Notes under the pieces: generated by a model
What the model saw: only the letters and a program-made list of their open reading frames with translations
The model's database searches: none
Told to the model about the DNA's origin: nothing
From: Bacillota bacterium
Lineage (GTDB): Bacteria; Bacillota; Clostridia; Oscillospirales; Ruminococcaceae
Length of the DNA stretch: 64,000 nucleotides
Direction: 5' to 3'
Assembly (NCBI GenBank): GCA_023433405.1
Contig: JAEZCT010000083.1
Span: 1-64,000 of the forward strand
Program-made: the position numbers and the translations under genes
Shown: one piece after another, positions 25,502 through 34,636 of the stretch
Numbering within the stretch: position 1 is the stretch's first letter
How the letters are laid out: each line of letters opens with the position of its first letter

Positions 25502-28414
25502 ATGATTAAGCGACTGATGAGGTCTATTTTGGCAATGGCTTTGGCTTTGGTGATGGTATCATCCCTTTGCCTGTCAGCCGCCAACGCGGTGACGGATGCG
25601 CTGGGCGGCAAGGAGCTGCGCGGCGTTTTTGTGGATACCTTTGAAAACCGTGACTTTCCCTCAAAGCCCGGGTTAAGCGAGGCGGCTATGAAGGCGGAGC
25701 TTGACGGCATTGTCGCTTTTGCCGCCGACAAAAAACTAAATACGATTTTTTTCAAGGTATGTGCGGCGGGCGGTGCGCTGTACCAATCCCAGGTGTTCCC
25801 CGCCTCGTTTTATTTGACGGGGAAACAGGGGGCTTCCATTGGCTTTGACCCCCTTGCCTATCTCGTCACCTCGGCAAAATCCCGCGGGCTGCGTGTTCAG
25901 GCGTGGATTGACCCGGTACGCGCGGCACCCGGCTCGCCGCAGGCACAGGGAGCCGCCAGCCTGCAAAAATATGTGGATACGACGCAAAGCTACCTGCCGC
26001 CCCAGCTGGCCTCATCCCAAGGCGGCGCGGAGCTGCCGGATAAGGACAGCGAGCAGGCATCTCTGTCGCGACACCCGCAGTACCTCATCAACGGCTTGGA
26101 TGGCTCGATGTACTACGACCTTGCAAACCCCGAGGCGCGCAGGCTGTTTGCGGACGCGGCGGCCGAGCTGCTTGCAAACTACGGCATCAGCGGTATCCAC
26201 CTCGACTCGGATGTTTATGAATACGACCTGGACGACAGCAAAGCCTACACAGCCTATGGCGGGACGCGCTCGATTGAGGAGTTTCGGCGTGATAACGTCA
26301 CCGCCCTGATCTCGGAGGTTGCCGCCCGGGTTAAGTCCGCGAAAGCCTCGGCATTCTTTGGTGTTACTGCCACGGGCACCGCATATTCACTCGATAACGA
26401 ATATGATACCGGCACATGGATTGCACAGGAGCTCACCGATTATCTTGTGCCAAAGCTTTACACCGCCATTGGCTATGGCGTTACCGATTTTAAGGCCCAG
26501 CTGGAGGGCTGGAAGAACGCAACCTACGGTACCCCCGTCCTGCTTATGCCTGCCTTAAACAGTGCCGCCGTAGGGGTGGAGTCGGTGGATGGCGGCAGCT
26601 ACATGGACCCCGCAGAATTGATGTACCAGATTATGATGGCGCGCAGCAGCTACAGCGACGGTCACGTGTTTAGCGACAGCACCTCTCTGATGAAAAACCC
26701 GCTGGACATGTTCTCGAAGCTTAACCGCATATACCTTGACGACACCGTCAGTGTACGCAACACCTCCTTTACCCCCAGCACCAAGCTGGCCGTCACACGC
26801 CCAAGCGACGATATTACGGTAACGGGCGACGGCTACTTTATTATGGGTACCTCGAATCCCAAGCAGGATTTATACGTCAACGGCGAGCTGGTTACAGAGA
26901 GAGGGCCGGGCGGAACCTTTGGTGTTTTAATAAAAACCCCCGCCGGCAAAACCGAGGTTACGGTAACCCAAGGCTCCTCCGTAATTAACCGGGTTCTTTC
27001 CCGCTCAGTTTCGAGCGGGGTGACTAAGATCTCGAGGATTACCCAAAGCTCCATGCTGCCAACCTCCATGGGTATTATCAAAAGCGGACAAAGCTACGAA
27101 GTAAAATGTGTGGCTCCCTCCGGCGCGACGGTGACGGCCGCGGTGGATGGCAACACCTGCACCTTAACCCAGGTTGCAGCTACCGCGGAAAGCGGCGTAC
27201 CCGCCACCTATAAAGGCACCCTGACAATCCGGGGGGATTACACCGAATCGGAGACCACAAATTTGGGGCGCATAACCTATAAGCTCTCTTACGAGGGCAA
27301 TACCACCACATTTGATTCGAACGGAGACCTATTTTATATCGGCGGCAGCACCACGCCCTCGGCGCGCATGAACGATGATGTGACGCTCATCTTTAAATCC
27401 ACCTCCTCCAGCGCAGGTACGCTGACCAACCTGCGCAAGGATACCACCGACTATATTGTGGATGAAACCGATACCATGTTTAAGCTTTCCATGGGAGGGT
27501 ATGTCCGTAAATCGGATGTAACACTGGTTGCGGGTCCGACGCTGCCCAAGGCCAAAACGAGCGGCGCCACCTATGAAAAGGGTGCGGACAGTGAGGCTTA
27601 TGTCATTAAAAACGGTGCAAACATCCCGTTTGTATTCTCCCGCGAGGATAGTTCGTTAAGTGTCTCGCTGTATAACCTGGAGGGACTTAGCAAGATAGAC
27701 GTATCCAAAAGCATCCTGTTCGATTCCTGCACTGTGTCGGGCGGGAAAGCAACCTTCCAATTGCGCGGCGGCGCCGTACTGGGCGGCTACAGCCTTTATT
27801 ATCGCGGCTCCGACGCGGTGCTGTACTTTAAGAGAGCGCCTTCCCGCCGGAGCGGCGACAGACCGTTGGAGGGTGTTACCGTGGTGCTTGACCCCGGCCA
27901 CGGCGGCTCCGACCCCGGCGCGCTCGGCCCCACCGGCTCCACGATTATGGAGGAGGATATCACCCTCGCGGTGAGCCAAAGAGCCCGTTCCTACCTTCAG
28001 GACCTTGGCGCGACTGTGTATCTCACGCGTGTGAGCGACAACGGCGCAACGCTGAGCGACCGGGTGGGACTTGGTGAACGGGTGCGGCCGGACTTCTTTG
28101 TTTCGGTGCATATTAACAGTGCGGCGGAAACAGCCAACACCAACAAATCCACCGGCGTTGAGATTTATTACTACACCGGCGCGTCCTCCGGGCTTGCCAA
28201 CAACCTGCTTACCCAGCTTGCCACCGCTACGGGACGCAAGGCGCGGGGGGCTTATCGCTCCACCTATGTGGTCACGCGCACCTATTATGCGCCGTCGGTT
28301 CTGTGCGAGCTGGGCTTTATGCCAAACCCCACCGAGTTTGAGGATATGATCAGCGCCTCGGACATCGACCGCTCCGGCTTCGCTATCGCACAGGGTATTT
28401 TGCATTCCATCTGA
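25502..28414 (+). CDS. secreted GHL10-type glycosidase / N-acetylmuramoyl-L-alanine amidase fusion
   Basis: A 970-aa exported cell-wall enzyme. After a signal peptide (to about residue 29) comes a family-10-like glycosyl hydrolase domain (GHL10/DUF187, about 35-400): ELRGVFVDTFENRDFP, KLNTIFFKVCAAGGALY, GFDPLAYLVTSAKSRGLRVQAWIDP, GISGIHLDSDVYEYDLDD. Then several beta-sandwich-like segments (about 430-760). Last is an Amidase_3 domain (about 785-970): VVLDPGHGGSDPGA, EEDITL, FVSVHINSAAE and SVLCELGFMPNP give the zinc ligands and catalytic Glu. It should act on peptidoglycan outside the membrane, on the glycan backbone and on the peptide stem. It is monocistronic with its own terminator. Confidence 0.92.
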   Translation: MIKRLMRSILAMALALVMVSSLCLSAANAVTDALGGKELRGVFVDTFENRDFPSKPGLSEAAMKAELDGIVAFAADKKLNTIFFKVCAAGGALYQSQVFPASFYLTGKQGASIGFDPLAYLVTSAKSRGLRVQAWIDPVRAAPGSPQAQGAASLQKYVDTTQSYLPPQLASSQGGAELPDKDSEQASLSRHPQYLINGLDGSMYYDLANPEARRLFADAAAELLANYGISGIHLDSDVYEYDLDDSKAYTAYGGTRSIEEFRRDNVTALISEVAARVKSAKASAFFGVTATGTAYSLDNEYDTGTWIAQELTDYLVPKLYTAIGYGVTDFKAQLEGWKNATYGTPVLLMPALNSAAVGVESVDGGSYMDPAELMYQIMMARSSYSDGHVFSDSTSLMKNPLDMFSKLNRIYLDDTVSVRNTSFTPSTKLAVTRPSDDITVTGDGYFIMGTSNPKQDLYVNGELVTERGPGGTFGVLIKTPAGKTEVTVTQGSSVINRVLSRSVSSGVTKISRITQSSMLPTSMGIIKSGQSYEVKCVAPSGATVTAAVDGNTCTLTQVAATAESGVPATYKGTLTIRGDYTESETTNLGRITYKLSYEGNTTTFDSNGDLFYIGGSTTPSARMNDDVTLIFKSTSSSAGTLTNLRKDTTDYIVDETDTMFKLSMGGYVRKSDVTLVAGPTLPKAKTSGATYEKGADSEAYVIKNGANIPFVFSREDSSLSVSLYNLEGLSKIDVSKSILFDSCTVSGGKATFQLRGGAVLGGYSLYYRGSDAVLYFKRAPSRRSGDRPLEGVTVVLDPGHGGSDPGALGPTGSTIMEEDITLAVSQRARSYLQDLGATVYLTRVSDNGATLSDRVGLGERVRPDFFVSVHINSAAETANTNKSTGVEIYYYTGASSGLANNLLTQLATATGRKARGAYRSTYVVTRTYYAPSVLCELGFMPNPTEFEDMISASDIDRSGFAIAQGILHSI

Positions 28415-28470
28415 TTAAATTCACTCAAACCCTATAGTCTTAAGGTATGGGTCGCCTTTTGCGAGCATAT

Positions 28471-28511
28471 TAATGACCGGAGATATCAAGAGGTTCTCCG
28501 GTCATTTTTTT
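28471..28511 (+). terminator. terminator of the amidase fusion gene
   Basis: ATGACCGGAGA pairs with TCTCCGGTCAT, followed by seven T. Confidence 0.85.
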
Positions 28512-28546
28512 ATTAATTAATTATTCAACCCTTTTGTAAAGCTTAC

Positions 28547-28602
28547 TTGACATTTTGCTTTTTATTTGGTAAGCTATTGATGTAAAGCATGTTTTACATC
28601 AA
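28547..28602 (+). promoter_or_regulatory. sigma-A promoter and palindromic operator of the XRE regulator
   Basis: TTGACA (28547-28552) and TAAGCT (28570-28575) are 17 bp apart. A perfect dyad TTGATGTAAA-N6-TTTACATCAA (28577-28602) covers the start site. It is a strong candidate for autoregulation by the downstream helix-turn-helix protein. Confidence 0.8.
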
Positions 28603-28638
28603 TAGACTATCAGGTAATGCGAAAGGTATGAGTAACGG

Positions 28639-28848
28639 ATGAAGAACCGGTTGGAGGAGCTGCGAAAGGCCTTTGGCTTGCGGCAGGAGGAGCTGGCAGA
28701 CCGTTTGGCGGTATCGCGCCAGACCATCAGCTCCCTGGAAAGCGGACGATACAACCCTTCTATACTTCTGGCATTTAAGCTTGCCGAATTTTTTAACAAG
28801 CGTATTGAAGAAATTTTTATCTACGAAGGAGATGAAACGAATGATTAA
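28639..28848 (+). CDS. XRE/Cro-type transcriptional regulator
   Basis: A 69-aa protein made almost only of a helix-turn-helix: LEELRKAFGLRQEELADRLAVSRQTISSLESGRYNPSILLAFKLAEFF. The recognition helix is SRQTISSLESGR. It resembles the small regulators that are paired with membrane proteins in many Firmicutes. The perfect dyad over its own promoter is probably its binding site. Its last codons overlap the next gene (shared ATGATTAA, 8 bp), so the two are translationally coupled. Confidence 0.9.
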   Translation: MKNRLEELRKAFGLRQEELADRLAVSRQTISSLESGRYNPSILLAFKLAEFFNKRIEEIFIYEGDETND

Positions 28849-29263
28849 GCGCCGATTGTGGCCGTATATTCTTTTGGCACTTCTGGGGGTAGGTTTGTTT
28901 TGTATCGGCGGCTTTGTATTTCACGCCGAAGCGCAAAAAAATCTGTCTGGAATCTGCGTCGGTGTTGGTGCCGCAATGTTTGGTGTGGGAACTGCAAGCA
29001 CAATTACCATCGCCGCTATGCGCCGCTATCCGGAGCAGCTGCGACAGGCGGAGATTGAGGCGGGCGATGAGCGATCGCGCATGATACGCGATCGCGCCAA
29101 GTCCAAGGGTTTCGACGCGATGAGTATCGTCTATGGGGCTGCAATGCTGATTACCGTGCTGCTGGACGCTGAGCTTGTGATTACCCTGCTGATGGTGGCA
29201 GCCTACCTGCTGGTGTATGGGGTGCAGCTATACTATTTGGGGAAATACTCCAAGGAATACTAA
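28841..29263 (+). CDS. membrane protein partnered with the XRE regulator
   Basis: 140 aa with four probable membrane helices: LWPYILLALLGVGLFCIGGFVF, NLSGICVGVGAAMFGVGTASTI, AMSIVYGAAMLITVLLDAEL and LITLLMVAAYLLVYGVQLYYL. A charged loop sits between pairs (YPEQLRQAEIEAGDERSRMIRDRAKSKG). It resembles the DUF2178-type membrane proteins seen next to small XRE genes; the job is unknown. The start ATG overlaps the stop of the regulator and follows GAAGGAGATG. The pair ends at a strong terminator. Confidence 0.82.
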   Translation: MIKRRLWPYILLALLGVGLFCIGGFVFHAEAQKNLSGICVGVGAAMFGVGTASTITIAAMRRYPEQLRQAEIEAGDERSRMIRDRAKSKGFDAMSIVYGAAMLITVLLDAELVITLLMVAAYLLVYGVQLYYLGKYSKEY

Positions 29264-29266
29264 TAT

Positions 29267-29310
29267 AAAAAAAGAAAGGTCGAAGGCAAATGCCCCGACC
29301 TTTCTTTTTT
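29267..29310 (+). terminator. terminator of the XRE/membrane pair
   Basis: AAAAAAGAAAGGTCG pairs with CGACCTTTCTTTTTT around a 13-nt loop. The following MITE copy 6 is inserted exactly at the end of its T-run. Confidence 0.85.
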
Positions 29311-29311
29311 A

Positions 29312-29411
29312 TACTAATATCCGATATAAAAGAGTATAAAAATCAAGTGAAAAGCTTTAATTTATGGGTTTTCACGCGGATTTTTATCGACTCTTTTTGA
29401 GGAGATTAGTA
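29312..29411 (+). mobile_element. 100-bp palindromic MITE, copy 6
   Basis: Exactly 100 bp, forward orientation, with target duplications TTA at 29309-29311 and 29412-29414. The left duplication is the tail of the preceding terminator. Confidence 0.93.
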
Positions 29412-29447
29412 TTACTGGCTATACCCCTTTTTCGGAAACGGGTTAGC

Positions 29448-30206
29448 CTATTCACCGAGCTCCGCCGGCGTGCAAATTCCGTTGCGGTACGCCTTTTCCT
29501 TCAGCGCAGCATACAGCTCGGCATTGGTGGCCGAGATATAGGGGCTGAGAAACACGATACCAAGCCCGCAGGGAATTAAGCTAAGCAGGAACCATCCCAA
29601 GAAGGAGAGGTCAAGGACAAATATCTCCAGCTTCTCGCCCTTGGTCATTTGGTTGCTCAGCTCAATGGCACGCTGCGCGCCGATATTGGGGTTATCGGCA
29701 AGGATGTAGGGTACCAAGCGGTATGCATAGCTCTTGACAATACCCGGAATAATCAATAGTAAAAACCATAAAAACAGGTACACATCCCGCAGAAGCATCG
29801 TGGTTACCGCGCCGAGATACGATTTCTCGCGGAAGCTAGAAAACAGCAGCGTAAAGCGGCTGACCTGCTTGCGGCTTTGTACAAAATACCTTGCTCTACC
29901 TACCTCAATGGGGTTTGCAAGGAATATGCTGTAGGCGACGCCCAGCAAAAACAACAGCAATCCCACCGAAACAATGGTTGCCATGCCCACGGCTGAAATC
30001 ATGCTGCCAATAATCGAGTCCCAGCTCTGCGTTCCCCATTCAGGGTAACTCCCCGAATTTTGTGCAATGCTGTTGGACACCCTGCTGCTGGTACCGCTGG
30101 CTCCCCCTGTAAGGATGCCCGCGACCAGCGATACTGCAAACGCCATCCAATAATTTGTTTTAAGTACGAGCTTTGCGTTATACTTTAGACCCGCTCTCTC
30201 CCACAT
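29448..30206 (-). CDS. DUF975-family membrane protein
   Basis: The 252-aa protein matches DUF975: MWERAGLKYNAKLVLKTNYWMAFAVSLVAGILTG at the start, a Ser/Asn-rich extracytoplasmic-looking loop, and further helices SMISAVGMATIVSVGLLLFLLGVAYSIFLANPIEVGRARYF and LFLWFLLLIIPGIVKSYAYRLVPYILADNPN. It ends DLSFLGWFLLSLIPCGLGIVFLSPYISATNAELYAALKEKA. All of these are family landmarks, as is the IGAQRAIELSNQMTKGEK segment. Around five membrane helices; function unknown. GGAGAGTAAG precedes the ATG. It converges on the XRE pair, with MITE copy 6 between. Confidence 0.9.
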   Translation of the reverse strand: MWERAGLKYNAKLVLKTNYWMAFAVSLVAGILTGGASGTSSRVSNSIAQNSGSYPEWGTQSWDSIIGSMISAVGMATIVSVGLLLFLLGVAYSIFLANPIEVGRARYFVQSRKQVSRFTLLFSSFREKSYLGAVTTMLLRDVYLFLWFLLLIIPGIVKSYAYRLVPYILADNPNIGAQRAIELSNQMTKGEKLEIFVLDLSFLGWFLLSLIPCGLGIVFLSPYISATNAELYAALKEKAYRNGICTPAELGE

Positions 30207-30512
30207 AATCTTACTCTCCTTATCTTGTTTCCTATTATACCAATGACTTTACCCTTTTTTATAATATACCATACACTACTGAACAATGCAATGTACTGTT
30301 CTAAATTTAGTACCATGTATTATTTATCGCCGATACTCCTCGGGTTTTTCGGCAATTTAACCAAAACCATGAAGCTGTTTCCTTCCGGCACAAATTCTTT
30401 TTAAGCGGTTTTAAACAGCCTGCGTTTAAATTAACCCCCATGGATTATATATGCAAAAAACACGCAATGGATGTGTGTACTTGCCGGTTTATACGCGGTC
30501 GAAGCTGTTATG
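30207..30512. other. intergenic region, no gene seen
   Basis: 306 AT-rich bp between the DUF975 and HD-GYP genes. There are only loose short repeats (AAGCTGTTT...AAACAGCCT) that might end the HD-GYP transcript. No ORF, RNA or MITE copy. Confidence 0.45.
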
Positions 30513-31583
30513 TTAACAATACCCCAGACCGCTGATGACTATTTTAATGTTCCTAGTGTCGCTTAGGTCCAAAACTTCGCCGCTCTGCATCAGGCGCACC
30601 GAGGGGCGAAGGGGCGCGCTCTCGGAATTTTGGATGACCACCGCCACATCGCCGCTGCTTAGGCGCACGCAGGTGCCGATGGGATAAGGCGCTATCCTGC
30701 GGGTAAATGCCTTGACGACAGCGCTATCAAAGTATGTGCCGGAGCCGCCCATGATAAACTCGCTGGCCTCCGAGGGGAGACTGGGCGCGCGGTACGGACG
30801 ATTGGAGGTCAGTGCGTCATAAACATCCGCCACCGCCAACACCCGTCCTACAAAGGGGATCTCTTCCTCCTTAAACCCCATGGGATAGCCCGACCCGTTC
30901 ACCCGCTCGTGATGACTGAATATCCCGTCCAAAACCGTAACTGGCAGCTGGTCGCGGTGGGCTAACAGCTTGGTTCCAAAGGATGGGTGATGCTTCATCA
31001 GCTCAAATTCCTCTTCGGTTAGTCGCCCCGGCTTTTGCACAATGCTCGCCGGAACCATCAGCTTGCCAATATCGTGCAATATTCCACTCAATCCAAGATG
31101 CCTGAGATAGACGTCATCCAGCTCTAATCCCATTCCCACGGTTATGGCTACCACACCCACGCTTAGCGAATGATGGTAGGTGTAATCGTCGTACATCTTC
31201 AGGTCCACAATGTTTACCAGATAATCATCGTTATTCTTTATCTCATGTATCAGCGCATCCACGGTAGCGGAAAGGCGCTCGAAGCTCTTGTTAATCTCCC
31301 GGTCCAGCGAACCCTGAAAGCTTACAAACAGCGACTTAATGGCGGTGATGCACTCGACGCGAAGCTCATCCGGCAAGCCCATATCATCGGGGTTGAAGTC
31401 CTCCGTTCCATCGTCGATGTATAAGCCGGAGAAGCCCAAAGACATAATGCGGACAATGGCGCCTTGGGTAATCTCCTGCCCCTTGCGCAAGAGCACCGAG
31501 TGTCCGTAAGCCGCGTCGTACATGCGCAGGTCCCTTGCAAGCCTCATACCCTGCCTTACCTGAGACGTGGGCAGAAATACCAT
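30513..31583 (-). CDS. HD-GYP domain protein, probable cyclic-di-GMP phosphodiesterase
   Basis: The 356-aa cytosolic protein has a DUF3391-like N-terminal part (QVRQGMRLARDLRMYDAAYGHSVLL, GLYIDDG). Its HD-GYP domain (about 145-310) carries all the catalytic signatures: YTYHHSLSV, GILHDIGKLMVP, HHPSFGTKLL, FSHHERVNGSGYPMG and VADVYDALTSNRPYR. HD-GYP proteins linearise cyclic-di-GMP; this one lacks a receiver or membrane domain, so its signal is unclear. A short C-terminal PilZ-like or Sm-like tail (about 310-356) follows. The start is chosen at MVFLPTSQ because GGAGAGGAG is eight bases upstream. No diguanylate cyclase is nearby. Confidence 0.88.
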   Translation of the reverse strand: MVFLPTSQVRQGMRLARDLRMYDAAYGHSVLLRKGQEITQGAIVRIMSLGFSGLYIDDGTEDFNPDDMGLPDELRVECITAIKSLFVSFQGSLDREINKSFERLSATVDALIHEIKNNDDYLVNIVDLKMYDDYTYHHSLSVGVVAITVGMGLELDDVYLRHLGLSGILHDIGKLMVPASIVQKPGRLTEEEFELMKHHPSFGTKLLAHRDQLPVTVLDGIFSHHERVNGSGYPMGFKEEEIPFVGRVLAVADVYDALTSNRPYRAPSLPSEASEFIMGGSGTYFDSAVVKAFTRRIAPYPIGTCVRLSSGDVAVVIQNSESAPLRPSVRLMQSGEVLDLSDTRNIKIVISGLGYC

Positions 31584-32010
31584 ATCGGGCAGCTCCTCTC
31601 CACAGGCGTTGTGCCTATGCAACAGTGTATTAAAATGCGAAAAAGAAGCTCATGCCCCACAGAATACAACGGTGCATTTCACCGCTGCGCGACGTTTCTG
31701 AGCCTTTTGAAATTAGTACTTTTCTCGTTCTAAACTCCCCGCAAGGCTACTGATGTAACCTCATGATAATCCGTAAAATTATAACCGATTTGCGGGTTAT
31801 CGTCATAATTCTTTTAAAACGTGATAAGTATAAGTTAGCACCAGTATACCATAATTCGATTTAAAATTCCACTTTCAAATGTTTAGTTTCTCCAATTGTT
31901 GCGGTACAGTAAATTATTGCTTCTGTCTTTTTTTATAAAGCAATTGCCAATAATGTTAATATAAACGCTATCAATGCCGTTCGGGTAATAAATTAGCCTG
32001 TGTCTGGTGA
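31584..32010. other. AT-rich intergenic region, no gene seen
   Basis: 427 bp upstream of the HD-GYP gene. Mostly AT-rich, likely promoter and leader DNA of that gene. I looked for a cyclic-di-GMP riboswitch here and saw no convincing core. No ORF or repeat. Confidence 0.45.
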
Positions 32011-32056
32011 AAAAAAGAAACAGAAGCCTTAATTTATGGCTTCTGTTTCTTTTTTA
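32011..32056 (-). terminator. terminator of the cellobiose phosphorylase gene
   Basis: AAAAAAAGAAACAGAAGCC pairs with GGCTTCTGTTTCTTTTTT around a 9-nt loop, with T-runs in both directions. Confidence 0.88.
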
Positions 32057-32071
32057 TTGTATAAATAAGAC

Positions 32072-34507
32072 CTAACCCAGTGTCACCGTGACGGCATGGG
32101 TCTTGCCATCACCAAAATCGGGCAGAATGTTGCCCTCTACAGGCTTTCCGTCCACCAAAACCTCTATGACACCCTTGCTTACATGGCTGGGGTTCTTTAC
32201 GTCGATTTCATATCGAGCTCCCCGGTAGTCGCGCCCGATGTGAAAGCCGTCCCACGCGGCGGGTATGCTTGGGTCGAGCTTCAGTCCGTCGTAATCGGGG
32301 ATGACGCCGAGAATAAACTGGGAAACCGCCACAAAGTTCCATGCCGCCGTGCCGGTGAGCCAGGAGTTCTTTGCCTCACCATGACGCTTCGCGTCCTTAC
32401 CCGCCACCATCTGGGCATACACATAGGGCTCGGTGCGGTGGATGTCACTGAAATCCTCCGCATAGGCGGGAGCAATCTTCGCATAGTATTCATAGGCAAG
32501 GTCGCCGCGGCCGAGCACCGCCTCGGCGCAGATAATCCATGCGTTGTTGTGGCAGAAGATGCCCGCATTCTCTTTGTAGCCCGCGGGATAGGTGGAAATT
32601 TCGCCATACTCAATATAGTAGCGCGTAAACGCCGGATTGTTGAGAACAAGACCGTATTTCGTATCCAGACACTTCTTTACCGAATCAAGCGTTGTGACCG
32701 CCTTGCCGTCCTCAAGGCCAATACCCGCCATAACGGCAAAGCCCTGGGGCTCAATGAATATCTTGCCTTCCTCATTTTCCTTGCTGCCCAGCTTTTTGCC
32801 AAAGTCGTCATAGGCGCGCAGGAACCATTCCCCGTCGTAGCCGCTCGTGAGAATCGCCTCACGCATTTTGGCGATATGTGCCCGGGCGGTATCGGCCTCC
32901 TCCTTCTGCCCCATACGCTCGCACAGCGCGGCATACTCCGGACCGATGTAGCAGAACATCGCGGCAATCATCACCGATTCCGCCACCTTGCCATCCTTGC
33001 TGGTGGTGGTTTGGAAGGATTCGCCGGGAGTACTGGAAAAGCAGTTGAGGTTGAGGCAGTCGTTCCAGTCCGCCCGCCCGATAAGCGGCAGGTTATGGGG
33101 ACCCTTGCGATTTACAACGTGGTAGAACGCGCGCTTTAAGTGGTCGAGCATGGGCTGTGCCTTGCTCTCATCGTTCTCGTAGGCAACCCGCTCCTTGAGA
33201 AAATTGAAATCGCCGGTTTCCTTGACATAGGCCGCACAGGCAAGGATAAGCCAAAGCGGATCGTCGTTGAAGTTTCCGCCTACGGCATCGTTGCCCTTTT
33301 TGGTTAACGGCTGGTACTGATGGTACGCGCCGCCGTTCTCAAGCTGGGTGGCGGCGAGGTCAATGAGTCGTTCCCTTGCGCGCGCGGGTATCTGATGCAC
33401 AAAGCCCAGAATATCCTGGTTGGAATCGCGAAAGCCCATGCCGCGCCCGATACCCGACTCGAAGTAGGACGCACTGCGGGAAAGGTTAAACGTAACCATA
33501 CACTGATACTGGTTCCAGATGTTCACCATCCGGTTGAGCTTATCCTCTGGCGACTGCACCGTATAGCGCGACAGCAGCCCGTCCCAGTGGGCGGCAAGCT
33601 CCCTCATCGCCTCCTCCACCTGCGCGGAGGTTTTAAAGCTTTCCTGCATCGCATACGCCTTGGTTTTGTTGATAACGCCCTTTGACTGCCATTTTTCCTC
33701 CTGCTTGTTCTCCACATAGCCAAGCACGAATACCAGCTCGCGGCTTTCGCCGGGGGCAAGCTCAATATCCACACAATGGGAGGCAATGGGAGACCAGCCA
33801 TCGGCCACAGAGTTGGTGGGTTTTCCTGCCACTACCGCCTGAGGCGCTTCAAAGCCGTTATACAGACCCACAAAGCTTTCCCGGTCGGTATCGTAGCCCG
33901 CAAGCGGGGCGTTAACCGAATAAAACGCGTAGTGGTCTCGCCGCTCCTTATACTCGGTTTTATGGTAGATAACCGAGTTCTCAATCTCCACCTCACCGGT
34001 GGAGAAGTTGCGCTGAAAGTTGGTCATATCGTCGTTTGCTTCCCACAGGCACCATTCCAGGAAGGAAAACAGCCTCAGCGATTTTTTAGCGCCCGACTCG
34101 TTGGTTATTACCAGCTTTTGCACCTCACCCGCAAAGCCAAGCGGCACAAAGAACGTAGCCTGCGCCCTTACCCCGCCGCGCTTGCCGGTAATGGTGGTAT
34201 AGCCCATACCGTGGCGGCACTCGTAATGCTCCAGCTCCTTTTTCACAGGCGACCAGCCGGGGCTCCAAAAATCCTCACCGTCGCACAGGTAAAAGTACCT
34301 GCCGCCTACGTCGATGGGCACGTTGTTATAGCGGTAACGGGTAATGCGCCGTAACCGCGCGTCCATAAAAAAGCTGTAGCCACCCGCGGTATTTGATATC
34401 AGCGAGAAAAAGTCCTGGGAACCGAGATAGTTGATCCACGGGTAGGGTGTTTTTGGCGAGGTGATAACATACTCCCTTGCCGCGTCGTCAAAATAACCGA
34501 AATTCAC
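32072..34507 (-). CDS. cbp: cellobiose phosphorylase (GH94)
   Basis: This intracellular enzyme splits cellobiose with phosphate into glucose 1-phosphate and glucose, saving one ATP compared with hydrolysis. The 811-aa chain is the length I remember for the cellulolytic-clostridial enzyme and tracks it throughout: [72 protein letters not shown], the catalytic-acid block [14 protein letters not shown], and [24 protein letters not shown]. The strong resemblance to cellobiose phosphorylases favours cellobiose over cellodextrin. Start is GTG, nine bases after GGGGGG. A LacI-type regulator lies directly upstream on the same strand. Confidence 0.95.
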   Translation of the reverse strand: MNFGYFDDAAREYVITSPKTPYPWINYLGSQDFFSLISNTAGGYSFFMDARLRRITRYRYNNVPIDVGGRYFYLCDGEDFWSPGWSPVKKELEHYECRHGMGYTTITGKRGGVRAQATFFVPLGFAGEVQKLVITNESGAKKSLRLFSFLEWCLWEANDDMTNFQRNFSTGEVEIENSVIYHKTEYKERRDHYAFYSVNAPLAGYDTDRESFVGLYNGFEAPQAVVAGKPTNSVADGWSPIASHCVDIELAPGESRELVFVLGYVENKQEEKWQSKGVINKTKAYAMQESFKTSAQVEEAMRELAAHWDGLLSRYTVQSPEDKLNRMVNIWNQYQCMVTFNLSRSASYFESGIGRGMGFRDSNQDILGFVHQIPARARERLIDLAATQLENGGAYHQYQPLTKKGNDAVGGNFNDDPLWLILACAAYVKETGDFNFLKERVAYENDESKAQPMLDHLKRAFYHVVNRKGPHNLPLIGRADWNDCLNLNCFSSTPGESFQTTTSKDGKVAESVMIAAMFCYIGPEYAALCERMGQKEEADTARAHIAKMREAILTSGYDGEWFLRAYDDFGKKLGSKENEEGKIFIEPQGFAVMAGIGLEDGKAVTTLDSVKKCLDTKYGLVLNNPAFTRYYIEYGEISTYPAGYKENAGIFCHNNAWIICAEAVLGRGDLAYEYYAKIAPAYAEDFSDIHRTEPYVYAQMVAGKDAKRHGEAKNSWLTGTAAWNFVAVSQFILGVIPDYDGLKLDPSIPAAWDGFHIGRDYRGARYEIDVKNPSHVSKGVIEVLVDGKPVEGNILPDFGDGKTHAVTVTLG

Positions 34508-34636
34508 TTGTATTACCCCCTAATTATGTTTGCTGCCCGATATGCTCTCATTTTACTCGATACGGCCGGCACCCCGGCAATGGATAACGGTTACAGGTTA
34601 TTGCGGGTTACATTTTTGCTTCTTGCTTTCTTCTGG

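Noticed and set aside
29364..29579. Short frames containing MGFHADFYRLFLRRLVLL at several sites
   Set aside because: This peptide is only the translation of the 100-bp MITE and continues into different sequences; not a gene family.
31584..31870. Cyclic-di-GMP riboswitch before the HD-GYP gene
   Set aside because: No core motif found on the coding strand.
32096..33139. 347-aa plus-strand frame opposite cellobiose phosphorylase
   Set aside because: Antisense, no start site, and the cellobiose phosphorylase match is unambiguous.
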